A model generated the notes under the pieces. That model saw nothing but the letters and a program-made list of their open reading frames with translations. It was not told where the DNA came from and searched no databases. A stretch of DNA of 36,193 nt from positions 1-36,193 of the forward strand of contig CAKTTR010000012.1 in NCBI GenBank assembly GCA_934615645.1. Reading direction: 5' to 3'. The position numbers were made by a program, and so were the translations under genes. How positions within the stretch are numbered: the first letter of the stretch is position 1; every line of letters begins with the position of its first letter. Below, piece by piece: positions 7,273-16,500 of the stretch. This stretch comes from an uncultured Oscillospiraceae bacterium. GTDB lineage: Bacteria > Bacillota > Clostridia > Oscillospirales > Oscillospiraceae.

Positions 7273-7824
7273 ATGATCGACTTTAAGGAATACAACCGGA
7301 AAATGGACAAGACGCTGGACGTGCTGCAGGAGCAGTTCGCCTCCGTCCGCGCGGGCCGCGCCAATGCGAAGGTCCTGGAGCATATCACCGTCGAGTATTA
7401 CGGCGTCGATACGCCCGTCGGCCAGGTCGGCACGGTCAGCTCGCCAGATGCCCGCACCCTCGTCATCCAGCCGTGGGACGGCAGCCTGCTCAAGAAGGTC
7501 GAAAAGGCCATTCAGGTCTCGGACCTGGGCATTAACCCCCAGAACGACGGCCGCGTCATCCGTCTGGTCTTCCCGATGCTGACGGAGGAGCGCCGGAAAG
7601 AGCTGACGAAGCAGGTCAAAAAATACGGCGAGGACGCCAAGGTCGCCGTCCGCAACATCCGCCGCGACGCGATGGATTATTTGAAGAGCGCCAAGAAAAA
7701 ATCCGAGATCACCGAGGACGAGCAGAAAAAAGGCGAAAAGGACCTGCAGGACCTGACGGATAAGTACATCAAAAAGGTCGACGAAGCCTGCGCCGTTAAA
7801 GAAAAGGAGCTCATGGAGCTGTAA
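7273..7824 (+). CDS. frr: Ribosome recycling factor
   Basis: A 183-residue protein of standard length, with 'KMDKTLDVLQEQFASVRAGR' at the N-terminus and 'EERRKELTKQVKKYGEDAKV' followed by 'AVRNIRRDAMDYLK' in the helical bundle. With EF-G it splits post-termination ribosomes. ATG 7273 lies one base after the pyrH stop, with GGAGG overlapping the end of pyrH, so the two are co-translated. No clear terminator with a T-tract follows; the downstream hairpin at 7912-7932 lacks one. Confidence 0.97.
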   Translation: MIDFKEYNRKMDKTLDVLQEQFASVRAGRANAKVLEHITVEYYGVDTPVGQVGTVSSPDARTLVIQPWDGSLLKKVEKAIQVSDLGINPQNDGRVIRLVFPMLTEERRKELTKQVKKYGEDAKVAVRNIRRDAMDYLKSAKKKSEITEDEQKKGEKDLQDLTDKYIKKVDEACAVKEKELMEL

Positions 7825-7987
7825 TTCGCCCCACGGCGCTTGCGCGCCGAGCCTTTGCGGTGCAAAGCACCGAATGACTGCCGGGGACTCGGTGCGGCGC
7901 GCCAGGCAAAAGGCTCCCCTGAAAGGGGAGCCAAGGGCTCTGCGCCCTTTGGTGCCTGCATATCAACGCCACAGGCCGCAGGCTCCC

Positions 7988-8328
7988 GACCACGCTATCT
8001 CCCGAGCCACCACCGCGCCCCGTAAGCTACAGCGAAGCGGCAAGCGGTTTGCTCACCAGCCACCAGGGCACGGATGCACTTACAAATTTGCCTGGCAGCC
8101 CGTACAGTGTGCGGCGTCGATGCCTGACGCAGTCCAAGCGAGCCCCTGGCAGGGAAAGTGTGAAAGGGGCGGTCTTGGAGCCCCTTTCGCGTTCAATCAA
8201 AGGCATTTGCGAAGCAAATGCACGGGCCGGACGATTGCGGACGGCCCGCCCCCGCCCTTGGCGGCGTCTTTCTTCCTCTATTCTTTCTTCGCTGGAGAAG
8301 AAAGAATGGAGCCCCCGGAGGGCGCTAG
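7988..8328 (+). repeat. ~345-bp structured dispersed repeat, copy 1
   Basis: It is strongly similar (by eye well above 80%) to the reverse complement of 18480-18824. Shared blocks include GTAAGCTACAGCGAAGCGGC, GGTTTGCTCACCAG, CCCGTACAGTGTGCGGC and CGCGTTCAATCAAA. It is packed with hairpins: a GCATTTGC/GCAAATGC stem (8202-8220), AAAGGGGC...GCCCCTTT, and ATTCTTTCTTC/GAAGAAAGAAT (8279-8306). No open frame is shared by the two copies. It could be a non-autonomous mobile element or a non-coding RNA gene. Confidence 0.8.
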
Positions 8329-8430
8329 CCCTATTGCTTGGTAGTTATCTAAGAAGTAGAGTTTTTCAAGGCTAGCTTTTAAGCCTAGAGCAATAACGCT
8401 CAGCCTACAAGCTTGTTCTTTCGGCGGGGC

Positions 8431-8481
8431 AATCCCTCAGTCAGCGCTACGCGCTGCCAGCTCCCTTTACACAAGGGAGCC
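8431..8481 (-). repeat. REP-like palindromic repeat (CCCTCAGTCAGC type), copy 1
   Basis: Read on the minus strand it is GGCTCCC...GGGAGCTGGCAGCG...CGCTGACTGAGGG: two successive hairpins with the CTGACTGAGGG tail also seen at 18023-18080, 18124-18174 and 18348-18380. Confidence 0.75.
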
Positions 8482-8677
8482 TTTGGTGCCTGCGCCGCAC
8501 TGGGTGCACTGCGGACCTTCGGTGCGGAGCACTGCAGTGTGTGCCATGGCGCCGCACCGGACACCACGCTGCCCCCGGGGCTTGCCCCGTGTACATCCCC
8601 GGAACCGGCGGGTTTCGGGGATGTGCGGCATCTGCCGGGGCGTCCGCTAAATTTCATCGTTCTAATGGAAAGAAAAC

Positions 8678-9433
8678 ATGTCTATATTTAAAAGGAAACC
8701 AAAGCCGCAGGCTGCGGCTGTGGGCGATGCGCCGGTGCCGGTGCATATCGCCATTATCATGGACGGCAACGGCCGCTGGGCCAAGCGCCGGGGGATGCCC
8801 CGGTACGCCGGGCATGCCTACGGCGCCGAGACCTTCCGCCGCATCGCCAACCACTGCCGGGATATCGGCGTCCGCTATCTGACGGTCTACGCCTTCTCGA
8901 CGGAGAATTGGAAGCGCTCGGAGGAGGAGATCAGCGCCATCATGCGCCTGCTGGGCGATTATTTGAAGGAAGCCCTGGCGGATATGGATAAAAACCGGGT
9001 CCGCTTCGTCTTCTTCGGCGATCTGACCCGCCTTTCGCCGGAGCTGCAGGCCCTGTGCCAGCAGGCGGCGGACCGCTCCCGGCAATATGACGGGGTGCAG
9101 GTCAATTTCTGCCTGAATTACGGCGGGCGGGATGAAATCCTGCGGGCCGCCCGGCGCTTTGCCCAGGCTTGCCTGGATGGCAAAGCAAAGCCGGAGGACC
9201 TGACGGCGGCGCAGTTTTCGGACCTCCTCTATTCCGCCGGCGTGCCGGACCCGGAGCTGGTCATCCGCCCCAGCGGGGAGCTGCGCACGTCCAACTTCCT
9301 GCCGTGGCAGACGGCGTATTCCGAATATGTATTTCTCGATAAACTCTGGCCCGACTTTACGGCAGAGGATCTCGACGCGGCCATCGACGCCTACCGGCAT
9401 CGCTCGCGCCGTTTTGGAGGTGCCAAACCATGA
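8678..9433 (+). CDS. uppS: Undecaprenyl diphosphate synthase (cis-prenyltransferase)
   Basis: A 251-residue protein with the catalytic 'IIMDGNGRWAKRRG' (D29, G30-W34), 'YAFSTENWKRSEEE' and the C-terminal 'VIRPSGELRTSNFLPWQ', all diagnostic of cis-prenyltransferases. It condenses eight isopentenyl diphosphates onto farnesyl diphosphate, giving the lipid carrier for peptidoglycan. It stands first in the uppS-cdsA-dxr-rseP-ispG-polC run and its stop overlaps cdsA by ATGA. Its ribosome site (GGAAAG, six bases before ATG 8678) is weak compared with its neighbours. It is separated from frr by repeats, so it may have its own unseen promoter. Confidence 0.97.
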   Translation: MSIFKRKPKPQAAAVGDAPVPVHIAIIMDGNGRWAKRRGMPRYAGHAYGAETFRRIANHCRDIGVRYLTVYAFSTENWKRSEEEISAIMRLLGDYLKEALADMDKNRVRFVFFGDLTRLSPELQALCQQAADRSRQYDGVQVNFCLNYGGRDEILRAARRFAQACLDGKAKPEDLTAAQFSDLLYSAGVPDPELVIRPSGELRTSNFLPWQTAYSEYVFLDKLWPDFTAEDLDAAIDAYRHRSRRFGGAKP

Positions 9434-10245
9434 AAACAAGAATCCTCTCCGCCGCCATCGCGCTGCCGCTGTTTCTGGCGGTCCTGCTGGTGCCGGTGAC
9501 CTGGCCGACAGCCCTGCTGCTGGCGGCGATGTGCGCCATCGGCGCCCGGGAGCTGCTGTGGGCGACGGGCCTGGTGCCCCATAAGCGGCTGGTGGCCTAT
9601 GCCATGGCCTGCGGGGCGCTGGTGTGCCTGTGGAGCTATCTGGGCTGCCCCCGCTGGCTGGGCCTTGCGGGCGTGACGGCCTTCTTCCTGGCCCTGGCCG
9701 GGGAGCTGCTGGCGGCCCACGCCAAGCTCAGCTTTTCCGAGATCGCCGCGACGGCCTTTGCCGGGCTGCTGGTCCCGCTGCTGCTGTCCGCCCTGGTGCG
9801 CATCCGCTGCATGGAGCACGGCGCGGCGCTGATCTTTATGCCCCTGGTCCTGGCCTTCACGTCGGACTCCGGCGCATATTTCGCGGGCCGGGCCTTCGGC
9901 AAGCATAAGCTGGCCCCGGTCATCAGCCCGAAAAAGACGGTCGAGGGCGCCATTGGCGGCGTTGCCAGCACGGTACTGTTCGTCCTGCTCTATGGCCTGG
10001 TGCTGCAGCTGGCTTGCGGCTTCCAGGTGCACTATTGGGCGGGCCTTGTCTATGGCATCGCGGGCGCTGTGTGCGGCATGGTGGGGGACCTGACGTTCTC
10101 CGTCGTCAAGCGCCAGGCGGGGATCAAGGACTATGGCAATGTCCTGCCCGGCCACGGCGGCGTGCTGGATCGGTTTGACAGTATGGTCGCCGTCGCCCCG
10201 GTGGCGGAGCTGCTGCTGCTGGTGCTGCCCTTTGCCGTAAAATAA
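9430..10245 (+). CDS. cdsA: Phosphatidate cytidylyltransferase
   Basis: A 271-residue integral membrane protein with about eight hydrophobic segments. It has the CDP-diglyceride synthase signature near its C-terminus ('SVVKRQAGIKDYGNVLPGHG' then 'GVLDRFDS'). It makes CDP-diacylglycerol from phosphatidate and CTP for phospholipid synthesis. ATG 9430 overlaps the uppS stop by four bases, with GGAGG in the last uppS codons. Confidence 0.96.
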   Translation: MKTRILSAAIALPLFLAVLLVPVTWPTALLLAAMCAIGARELLWATGLVPHKRLVAYAMACGALVCLWSYLGCPRWLGLAGVTAFFLALAGELLAAHAKLSFSEIAATAFAGLLVPLLLSALVRIRCMEHGAALIFMPLVLAFTSDSGAYFAGRAFGKHKLAPVISPKKTVEGAIGGVASTVLFVLLYGLVLQLACGFQVHYWAGLVYGIAGAVCGMVGDLTFSVVKRQAGIKDYGNVLPGHGGVLDRFDSMVAVAPVAELLLLVLPFAVK

Positions 10246-10278
10246 CCTGGAATCTTCCTTTGGAAGGAGGAACGCGCG

Positions 10279-11436
10279 ATGATGCAAGCCATTTCCGTCC
10301 TCGGCTCCACCGGCTCTATCGGCCGCCAGACCCTGGACGTTGCCGCAAAGCTGGGGACCCGCGTGGTCTGCCTGGCTGCCGGGCAAAATCTTGACCGGAT
10401 GGAGGCCCAGTGCCGCCAGTTTCACCCGCGCCTTGCCGTGATGGCGACGCGGGAAGCCGCCGCGGCCCTGAAGCTGCGCCTGGGCGACTGCGCCATTGAA
10501 GTGATGTACGGGATGCAGGGCCTGCTTGCCGCCGCGACGCTGCCGGAGGCCGACGCCGTCGTCACCGCTGTCGTCGGGATGCTGGGCCTGCGGCCCACCC
10601 TCGCGGCCATTGATGCAGGCAAGCGCATCTGCCTTGCCAATAAAGAGACACTGGTCTGCGCCGGGGAGCTGGTCATGGCCCGGGCCCGGGAGAAGGGCGC
10701 GGAGATCATCCCCGTGGATTCGGAGCACTCGGCCATCTTCCAGTGCCTGATGGGCCAGCCGAAAAACCGGGTGCGCCGCCTGCTTGTCACCTGCTCCGGT
10801 GGCCCGTTCTACGGCATGACGCCGGACGAGCTGAAAAGCGTCACAAAGCACGACGCTCTGCGCCACCCCAATTGGACCATGGGTCCAAAAATCACCATCG
10901 ACTGTGCGACACTGATGAACAAGGGCTTAGAGCTGATCGAGGCCATGCGCCTGTACGGCCTGCCCCTTTCCCAGGTGGAGGCCGTCATTCACCGGCAGAG
11001 CATCGTCCACTCTCTGGTGGAATTTTGCGACGGCGCCGTCCTGGCGCAGCTGGGCACGCCGGATATGCGCCTGCCCATCCAACTGGCCCTGACCTATCCC
11101 GACCGCCTGCCCAGCCCGGCCCCGGACCTGGACCTGCTCACCTGCGGACCCTTGACGTTCGACGCGCCGGACGAAGCGGCCTTCCCGTGCCTGCGGCTTG
11201 CCAAACAGGCGGCCATGCAAGGCGGCTGCGCCTGCGCCGCGCTGAACGGGGCCAACGAAGCGGCGGTCGCGCTGTTTTTGGAGGAAAAAATCGGCTTTTA
11301 TGATATCCCGCGCCTGGTCGAGGCGGCCCTGGCCCAAGCGCCGGGCACGAAGGACCCGGATCTGGAGGCGATCCTGGCGGTTGACGCGGCAGCGCGGCAG
11401 TCGGTTGCGGTCGCGGCGCGCGGGATCGTGAGGTAA
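10279..11436 (+). CDS. dxr: 1-deoxy-D-xylulose 5-phosphate reductoisomerase
   Basis: A 385-residue protein of normal length. It has the NADPH-binding 'SVLGSTGSIGRQTLDV' at residues ~6-21, then 'LANKETLVCAGELVM', the metal-binding 'PVDSEHSAIFQCL' and 'NWTMGPKITIDCATLMNKGL'. It converts DXP to MEP, the second step of the non-mevalonate isoprenoid pathway; ispG of the same pathway is two genes away, and uppS uses the products. ATG 10279 has AAGGAGG eight bases upstream; the second ATG directly after it is also possible. Confidence 0.97.
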   Translation: MMQAISVLGSTGSIGRQTLDVAAKLGTRVVCLAAGQNLDRMEAQCRQFHPRLAVMATREAAAALKLRLGDCAIEVMYGMQGLLAAATLPEADAVVTAVVGMLGLRPTLAAIDAGKRICLANKETLVCAGELVMARAREKGAEIIPVDSEHSAIFQCLMGQPKNRVRRLLVTCSGGPFYGMTPDELKSVTKHDALRHPNWTMGPKITIDCATLMNKGLELIEAMRLYGLPLSQVEAVIHRQSIVHSLVEFCDGAVLAQLGTPDMRLPIQLALTYPDRLPSPAPDLDLLTCGPLTFDAPDEAAFPCLRLAKQAAMQGGCACAALNGANEAAVALFLEEKIGFYDIPRLVEAALAQAPGTKDPDLEAILAVDAAARQSVAVAARGIVR

Positions 11437-11441
11437 TTGCT

Positions 11442-12509
11442 TTGTATATTCTGTTTGCGATTTTGATTTTCGGCTTTTTGATCTTCATCCACGAGCTGGG
11501 GCATTTTATGACAGCCAAGCTCCTGGGGGTGCAGGTCAATGAGTTTTCTATCTGCATGGGCCCGGCCCTGCTGCAGCGCACTCGGGGGGAGACGACCTAC
11601 TCTCTGCGCCTGATCCCCATCGGCGGCTATTGCGCCATGGAAGGGGAGGACGAGGACAGCGACAATCCCCGGGCCTTCACCCGGGCCAAGACCTGGCGGC
11701 GGCTCATTATTCTCGCCGCCGGTGCGTTTATGAATTTCCTGACGGGCTTTCTCGTCGTCCTCATCCTGCTCAGCTCGGCCGACGGCTTTTCGACGCCGGT
11801 CATCGCCGATTTTTACGACGGCTGCGCCCTGGAATCCCAGGACGGCCTGCAGGCCGGGGATGAATTCTATAAGATCGACGGCGAGCGCGTCTATATCTAC
11901 TCCGACGTCGCCATGCTCCTTGCACGGAACACGACGGGCAAATTTGACCTGGAGCTCCGCCGGGACGGGCAGACCGTCAAGCTCTCCCAATTCCCGATGG
12001 AGAAGCAGACCTTCACCGTGGACGGCCAGGAGGTCGAGCTCTACGGGATGCAGTTTGCCACGGAGAAAAAGACGGCCGGGGGCCTTTTGAAAATGGCCTG
12101 GAACAACAGCCTGTATTTTGTCCAGCTGGTGAAGCTGGGCCTGCACGATCTGGTGACCGGCGCGGTGGGCCTGAAGGATATGAGCGGCCCTGTCGGCATC
12201 GTCAAGATCATCTCCGACACGGGCAACGCCGCCAAATCCGTCTCCGACGGGGTCAGCAATGTGCTGTACCTGGGGGCGTTCATCGCCATCAACCTGGCGG
12301 TCATGAATCTGCTGCCCCTTCCGGCGCTGGATGGCGGCCGCATCGTCTGCCTGCTGCTGACGGCTATTATTGAAGGCATCAGCCGGAAGAAGCTGAACCC
12401 CAAGTACGAGGGCTATGTCCACACGGCGGGCATGGTGCTGCTGCTGGCGCTGATGCTGTTTATCACGTTCCACGACGTATTTGTACTCTTCACAGGAGGC
12501 TCCACATGA
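11442..12509 (+). CDS. rseP: Site-2 protease family zinc metalloprotease RseP/RasP
   Basis: A 355-residue membrane protease. The N-terminal transmembrane helix carries the zinc site HELGH (residues 17-21). A PDZ-like domain follows (about 110-190, 'LQAGDEFYKIDGERVYIYSD'), then 'MSGPVGIVKII' and the third-helix 'NLLPLPALDGGRI' whose Asp completes the zinc site. It cuts membrane-anchored anti-sigma factors and signal-peptide remnants. The start is TTG 11442 with GAGGT seven bases upstream, five bases after dxr. Its end overlaps ispG by four bases. Confidence 0.95.
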   Translation: MYILFAILIFGFLIFIHELGHFMTAKLLGVQVNEFSICMGPALLQRTRGETTYSLRLIPIGGYCAMEGEDEDSDNPRAFTRAKTWRRLIILAAGAFMNFLTGFLVVLILLSSADGFSTPVIADFYDGCALESQDGLQAGDEFYKIDGERVYIYSDVAMLLARNTTGKFDLELRRDGQTVKLSQFPMEKQTFTVDGQEVELYGMQFATEKKTAGGLLKMAWNNSLYFVQLVKLGLHDLVTGAVGLKDMSGPVGIVKIISDTGNAAKSVSDGVSNVLYLGAFIAINLAVMNLLPLPALDGGRIVCLLLTAIIEGISRKKLNPKYEGYVHTAGMVLLLALMLFITFHDVFVLFTGGST

Positions 12510-13543
12510 CAAAGAGAATCCACGTGGGCGACGTCGCCATCGGCGGCGGCGCCCCGGTCTCCATTCAATCCATGCTCAATACGAAGACGACGGATGTCCC
12601 CGGCTGTCTGGCCCAGCTGCGGACCCTGGCGGCGGCTGGGTGCCAGATCGCCCGCCTGGCCATCCCGGATGCGGCGGCGGCAGCGGCCTTCCGGCAAATC
12701 TGCGACGCTTCGCCGCTGCCCCTGGTGGCGGATATCCATTTTGACTACCGCCTGGCCATCGCCGCGGCGGAGGCCGGGGCGGCCAAGATCCGCATCAACC
12801 CCGGCAATATCGGCGGCGAGGACCGGGTCCGCGCCGTCGTCGACTGCTGCCGGATGCATCACATCCCCATCCGCATCGGCGTCAACGGCGGCAGCCTGGA
12901 GCGCCGCCTACTGGAAAAATACGGCCACGTCACGGCGGAGGCTTTGGTCGAGAGCGCGTTTTCCCACCTGGCGCTGCTGGAGAAATTCGGGTTTTATGAT
13001 ACCTGCGTGTCCATGAAATCCTCCAATGTCCCCATGATGATGGCGGCCTACCGCAGCTTTGCCGCCCAGTCCGACTATCCTCTCCACGTCGGCGTGACGG
13101 AGACGGGGACCCCGGCGCAGGGCGTCCTGAAATCCGCCATCGGCATCGGCGGGCTGCTGTGCCTGGGCATCGGCGATACCATCCGCGTCTCCCTGACGGC
13201 GGACCCGGTGCAGGAGGTCATCGCGGCCAAGCGCATTCTCAAGGCGGCGGGGCTGCGCCGGGCAGGCGTCAATCTCATCGCCTGCCCGACCTGCGGGCGG
13301 ACGAGCATTGATCTCATCGGCCTGGCAAACCAGGTCGAGCAGGCCCTGGCCGACTGCGAAAAGGAGATCACCGTAGCCGTCATGGGCTGCGTGGTCAACG
13401 GGCCGGGGGAGGCCCGGGAGGCGGACGTCGGCATCGCCGGGGGCGATGGCTGCGGTGTGCTGTTTGTGAAAGGCGAGCTGAAAGAGCGCCTGCCCTATGA
13501 CCAGCTCCTCCCGGCGCTGCTGGCGTATATCGACAAGCTTTGA
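12506..13543 (+). CDS. ispG: 4-hydroxy-3-methylbut-2-enyl diphosphate synthase (HMBPP synthase)
   Basis: A 345-residue GcpE/IspG protein. The TIM-barrel half starts 'HVGDVAIGGGAPVSIQSMLN', and the C-terminal half carries the 4Fe-4S ligands C260, C263 ('CPTCGRTSIDL') and C295 ('MGCVVNGPGEAREAD'). It reduces MEcPP to HMBPP in the MEP pathway. ATG 12506 overlaps the rseP stop by ATGA, with AGGAGG upstream. It is of the short bacterial type, without the insert found in plants. Confidence 0.97.
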   Translation: MTKRIHVGDVAIGGGAPVSIQSMLNTKTTDVPGCLAQLRTLAAAGCQIARLAIPDAAAAAAFRQICDASPLPLVADIHFDYRLAIAAAEAGAAKIRINPGNIGGEDRVRAVVDCCRMHHIPIRIGVNGGSLERRLLEKYGHVTAEALVESAFSHLALLEKFGFYDTCVSMKSSNVPMMMAAYRSFAAQSDYPLHVGVTETGTPAQGVLKSAIGIGGLLCLGIGDTIRVSLTADPVQEVIAAKRILKAAGLRRAGVNLIACPTCGRTSIDLIGLANQVEQALADCEKEITVAVMGCVVNGPGEAREADVGIAGGDGCGVLFVKGELKERLPYDQLLPALLAYIDKL

Positions 13544-13554
13544 GGCGACTGCGT

Positions 13555-16500
13555 ATGGATGTAACATTTCAGACCCTCTTCCCCCAATTCACCCCGCCGG
13601 ACACCCTGGCGGATGCCCCGGTGCAGCATGTCGACCTGCACCCGGCCCAGCGCCGGGTCCGCATCGAGCTGACGCCGGGCAGCTATCTGCCCACCCGGGA
13701 GCTGGACGACGCGGCGGACACCATCGCCACGCTTTATGATTTGCACCAGGTGGAGTTTTCCTGCCGCTACGCCCCGGAGCTGCTTGCGCAGATGGATTTT
13801 TTTGACCTGGGCAGAATTTTTATCCAGCATAACCCCCTGGCCGCCGGTGCGCTGGCCGGGGCAGCCTGGCATCTCGAGGGCGAGACGCTGCACGTCGGCC
13901 TTGTCGCCAACGGCGTTGCCTATCTCGAGCCCGGCATCCCGGCGGTCCGGCAGTTTATCGCCGACCGGTTTGGCCGCCAGGTCGAGATCCAGATCGACGC
14001 CCACCAGGAGCTGGAGGGCCAGGCCCTGTTTGACGCCACTGCTGCCCTGCGCCAAAAGGCGATGACCGAGCAGCCCCAGCCCGTCGTCAAGGCGAGCGCG
14101 CCGGGGAAAGCCCGGGCCGCCCGGCCCACGGCGGCGGATATGATCTTCGGCAAGCCCTTCTCCGGCAAGGCCCTGCCCATGAAGGACCTGGAGCAGGATA
14201 TGTACAAGGTCGTCGTGGAAGGGGAGGTCACCGTCCTCAACCACCGGGAGCTGAAAAAGCGCGGCGCGTGGATCATCAGCTTCGATATGACGGACCACAC
14301 CGGCTCCGCCCGCATCCACTGCTTTATGGAGGCGGCCCAGGCCAAGCCGATCTTAGAGGGCGTCCAGGGCCCCAATGCGAAGAAAAAGAAGCCCGGCTCC
14401 TGGCTCCGGGTCCACGGAAAGGTGACGGTCAACCGCTACGACGGCGAGCTGGTCATCGAGCCCTTCGGCATCATGAAGGGCAAGCGCCCCGAACGGCAGG
14501 ACACGGCCCCCGTCAAGCGGGTGGAGCTGCATTTACATACGAATATGTCCTCCATGGACGCCCTGACGGATACGACCCTGGCCGTGCGCCAGGCCGCCGC
14601 CTGGGGCATGCCCGCCATCGGCATCACGGACCACGGCGTCGCCCAGGCCTACCCCGACGCGATGCATACCGTCGAGGGCGGCTGCACCGTCGCCGGGACG
14701 GACCAGCCGATGAAGATCCTCTACGGCTGCGAGGGATATTATGTCAACGATGTCGACGACCGCGTCGTCGTCCACGGCGTGCGGGACCTGCCGCTGCGGG
14801 GGGACTTCGTCGCCTTCGACCTGGAGACGACGGGCCTCTCCAGCCGCACCGAGCGCATCACCGAGATCGGCGCGGTCATCTTCCGGGACGGCCAGCCCTG
14901 TGAGCGGTTCCAGACCTTTGTGAACCCCCACCGCCGCCTGAGCCAGAAGATCGTCGACCTCACCGGCATCACCGATGCCATGCTGCGCGACGCGCCGGAG
15001 ATCGAGCAGGTGCTGCCGGAATTTCTGCAGTTCTGCGGCGATCTGCCCCTGTGCGCCCACAATGCGGATTTTGACGTCGGCTTTATCCAGGCCGCCTGCC
15101 AGCGGCAGGGGATCAGCTATGCGCCGACGTATTTCGATACCCTGATCCTGGCGCAGAATCTGCTGCCGAATCTGGGCAAATACAAGCTCAATCTCGTCGC
15201 CGACGCCCTGAGTCTGCCGGATTTCCAGCACCACCGGGCCTCGGACGACGCCGTCACCTGCGGCTATCTCCTGGCCCGCTTTGTTCCCATGCTGGAGGAG
15301 CGGGGCATCACCCGGGTGCCGGAGATCAATCCCCTGATGGCCCAGCTGCGTTCCGGCGGCCGCCTGGACGGGCGGCACACCCGCCACATCCTCCTCTTCG
15401 CCAAAAACCAGACGGGCCTGCGGAACCTCTATCACCTCATCAGCCTCAGCAACCTGGAGTATTTCAAGCGGGTCCCCCGGATGCCCAAGTCCCAGCTCCT
15501 GCGCTACCGGGAGGGGCTTATCATCGGCTCAGCCTGCGAGGCCGGGGAGCTGTTCCAGGCCGTCGTCGCCCACAAGAGCGATGCGGAGCTGGAGCGCATC
15601 GCGTCGTTCTACGATTTTTTGGAGATCCAGCCCCTGTGCAACAACCACTTTATGTTAACCAAGGGCCTGGCCCAGGATGAAGAGGAGCTGCGGGAATTTA
15701 ACCGTACCATCGTCCGCCTGGGGAAAAAGCTGGGCAAGCCCGTCGTCGCCACCGGCGATGTCCACTTCCTCAACCCGGAGGACGAGATCTTCCGCCATAT
15801 CCTGCTGGCGACCAAGGGCTTTGACGACGCGGACAAGTCCCTGCCCCTCTATCTGCGCTCGACGGACGAGATGCTCCGGGAGTTTGCCTACCTCGGGGAG
15901 GAGACGGCGTACGAGGTCGTCGTCAAAAATACGAACCTCATCGCCGATATGTGCGATACCGTCCGCCCCGTGCCGCATAACCTGTTCGCCCCCGCCATCG
16001 AAAACTCGGTGGAGGACCTCAAGCGCCTTGTCTACGGCAAGCTGCACCGGCTCTACGGCGAGAACCCGCCGGAGCTCATCACCCAGCGCGTCGAGACGGA
16101 GCTGCACGATATCATCAATTGCCACTACGATGTCATCTATATGTCCGCCCAGAAGCTGGTGCAGAATTCCCTGGAGCACGGCTACCTCGTCGGCTCCCGC
16201 GGCTCGGTCGGCTCCTCCATCGTGGCGTATCTTTCGGGCATCACGGAGGTCAACTCCTTCCCGCCCCACTACCGCTGCACGAATCCGGACTGCAAATTCA
16301 CGACCTTCGACGTCACCTCCATCACCGCCCTCGACGAAGCGGACCCAGAAAAACGGGCGGACGCCATCCAGGCCAAGGCAGAGGCCGCCTGCGGCGCCGA
16401 CCTGCCCGACGCCGTCTGCCCCAAGTGCGGGGCCAAGTTTGCCAAGGAGGGGTTCAATATCCCCTTCGAGACCTTCCTCGGCTTCGGCGGCGACAAGGTC

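Larger units (their letters stand above)
7825..8677. other. Repeat-filled non-coding spacer between frr and uppS
   Basis: This 850-bp stretch has no credible gene. It contains a hairpin GGCTCCCCT/AGGGGAGCC (7912-7932), the 341-bp dispersed repeat (7988-8328), and TATTGCT/AGCAATA arms (8332-8338 and 8390-8396) around a small GGCT/AGCC hairpin. It also holds a REP-like repeat (8431-8481). In related genomes frr and uppS are usually close, so the spacer looks like accumulated repeat insertions. I find no clear uppS promoter. Confidence 0.7.

Noticed and set aside
7840..8690. Several 60-156-codon frames in the frr-uppS spacer
   Set aside because: They run through palindromic repeats, differ between the two repeat copies and have no start signals.
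9391..10866. A 491-codon minus-strand frame opposite cdsA/dxr
   Set aside because: His/Gln/Arg/Gly-rich composition without motifs; both underlying plus-strand genes are certain.
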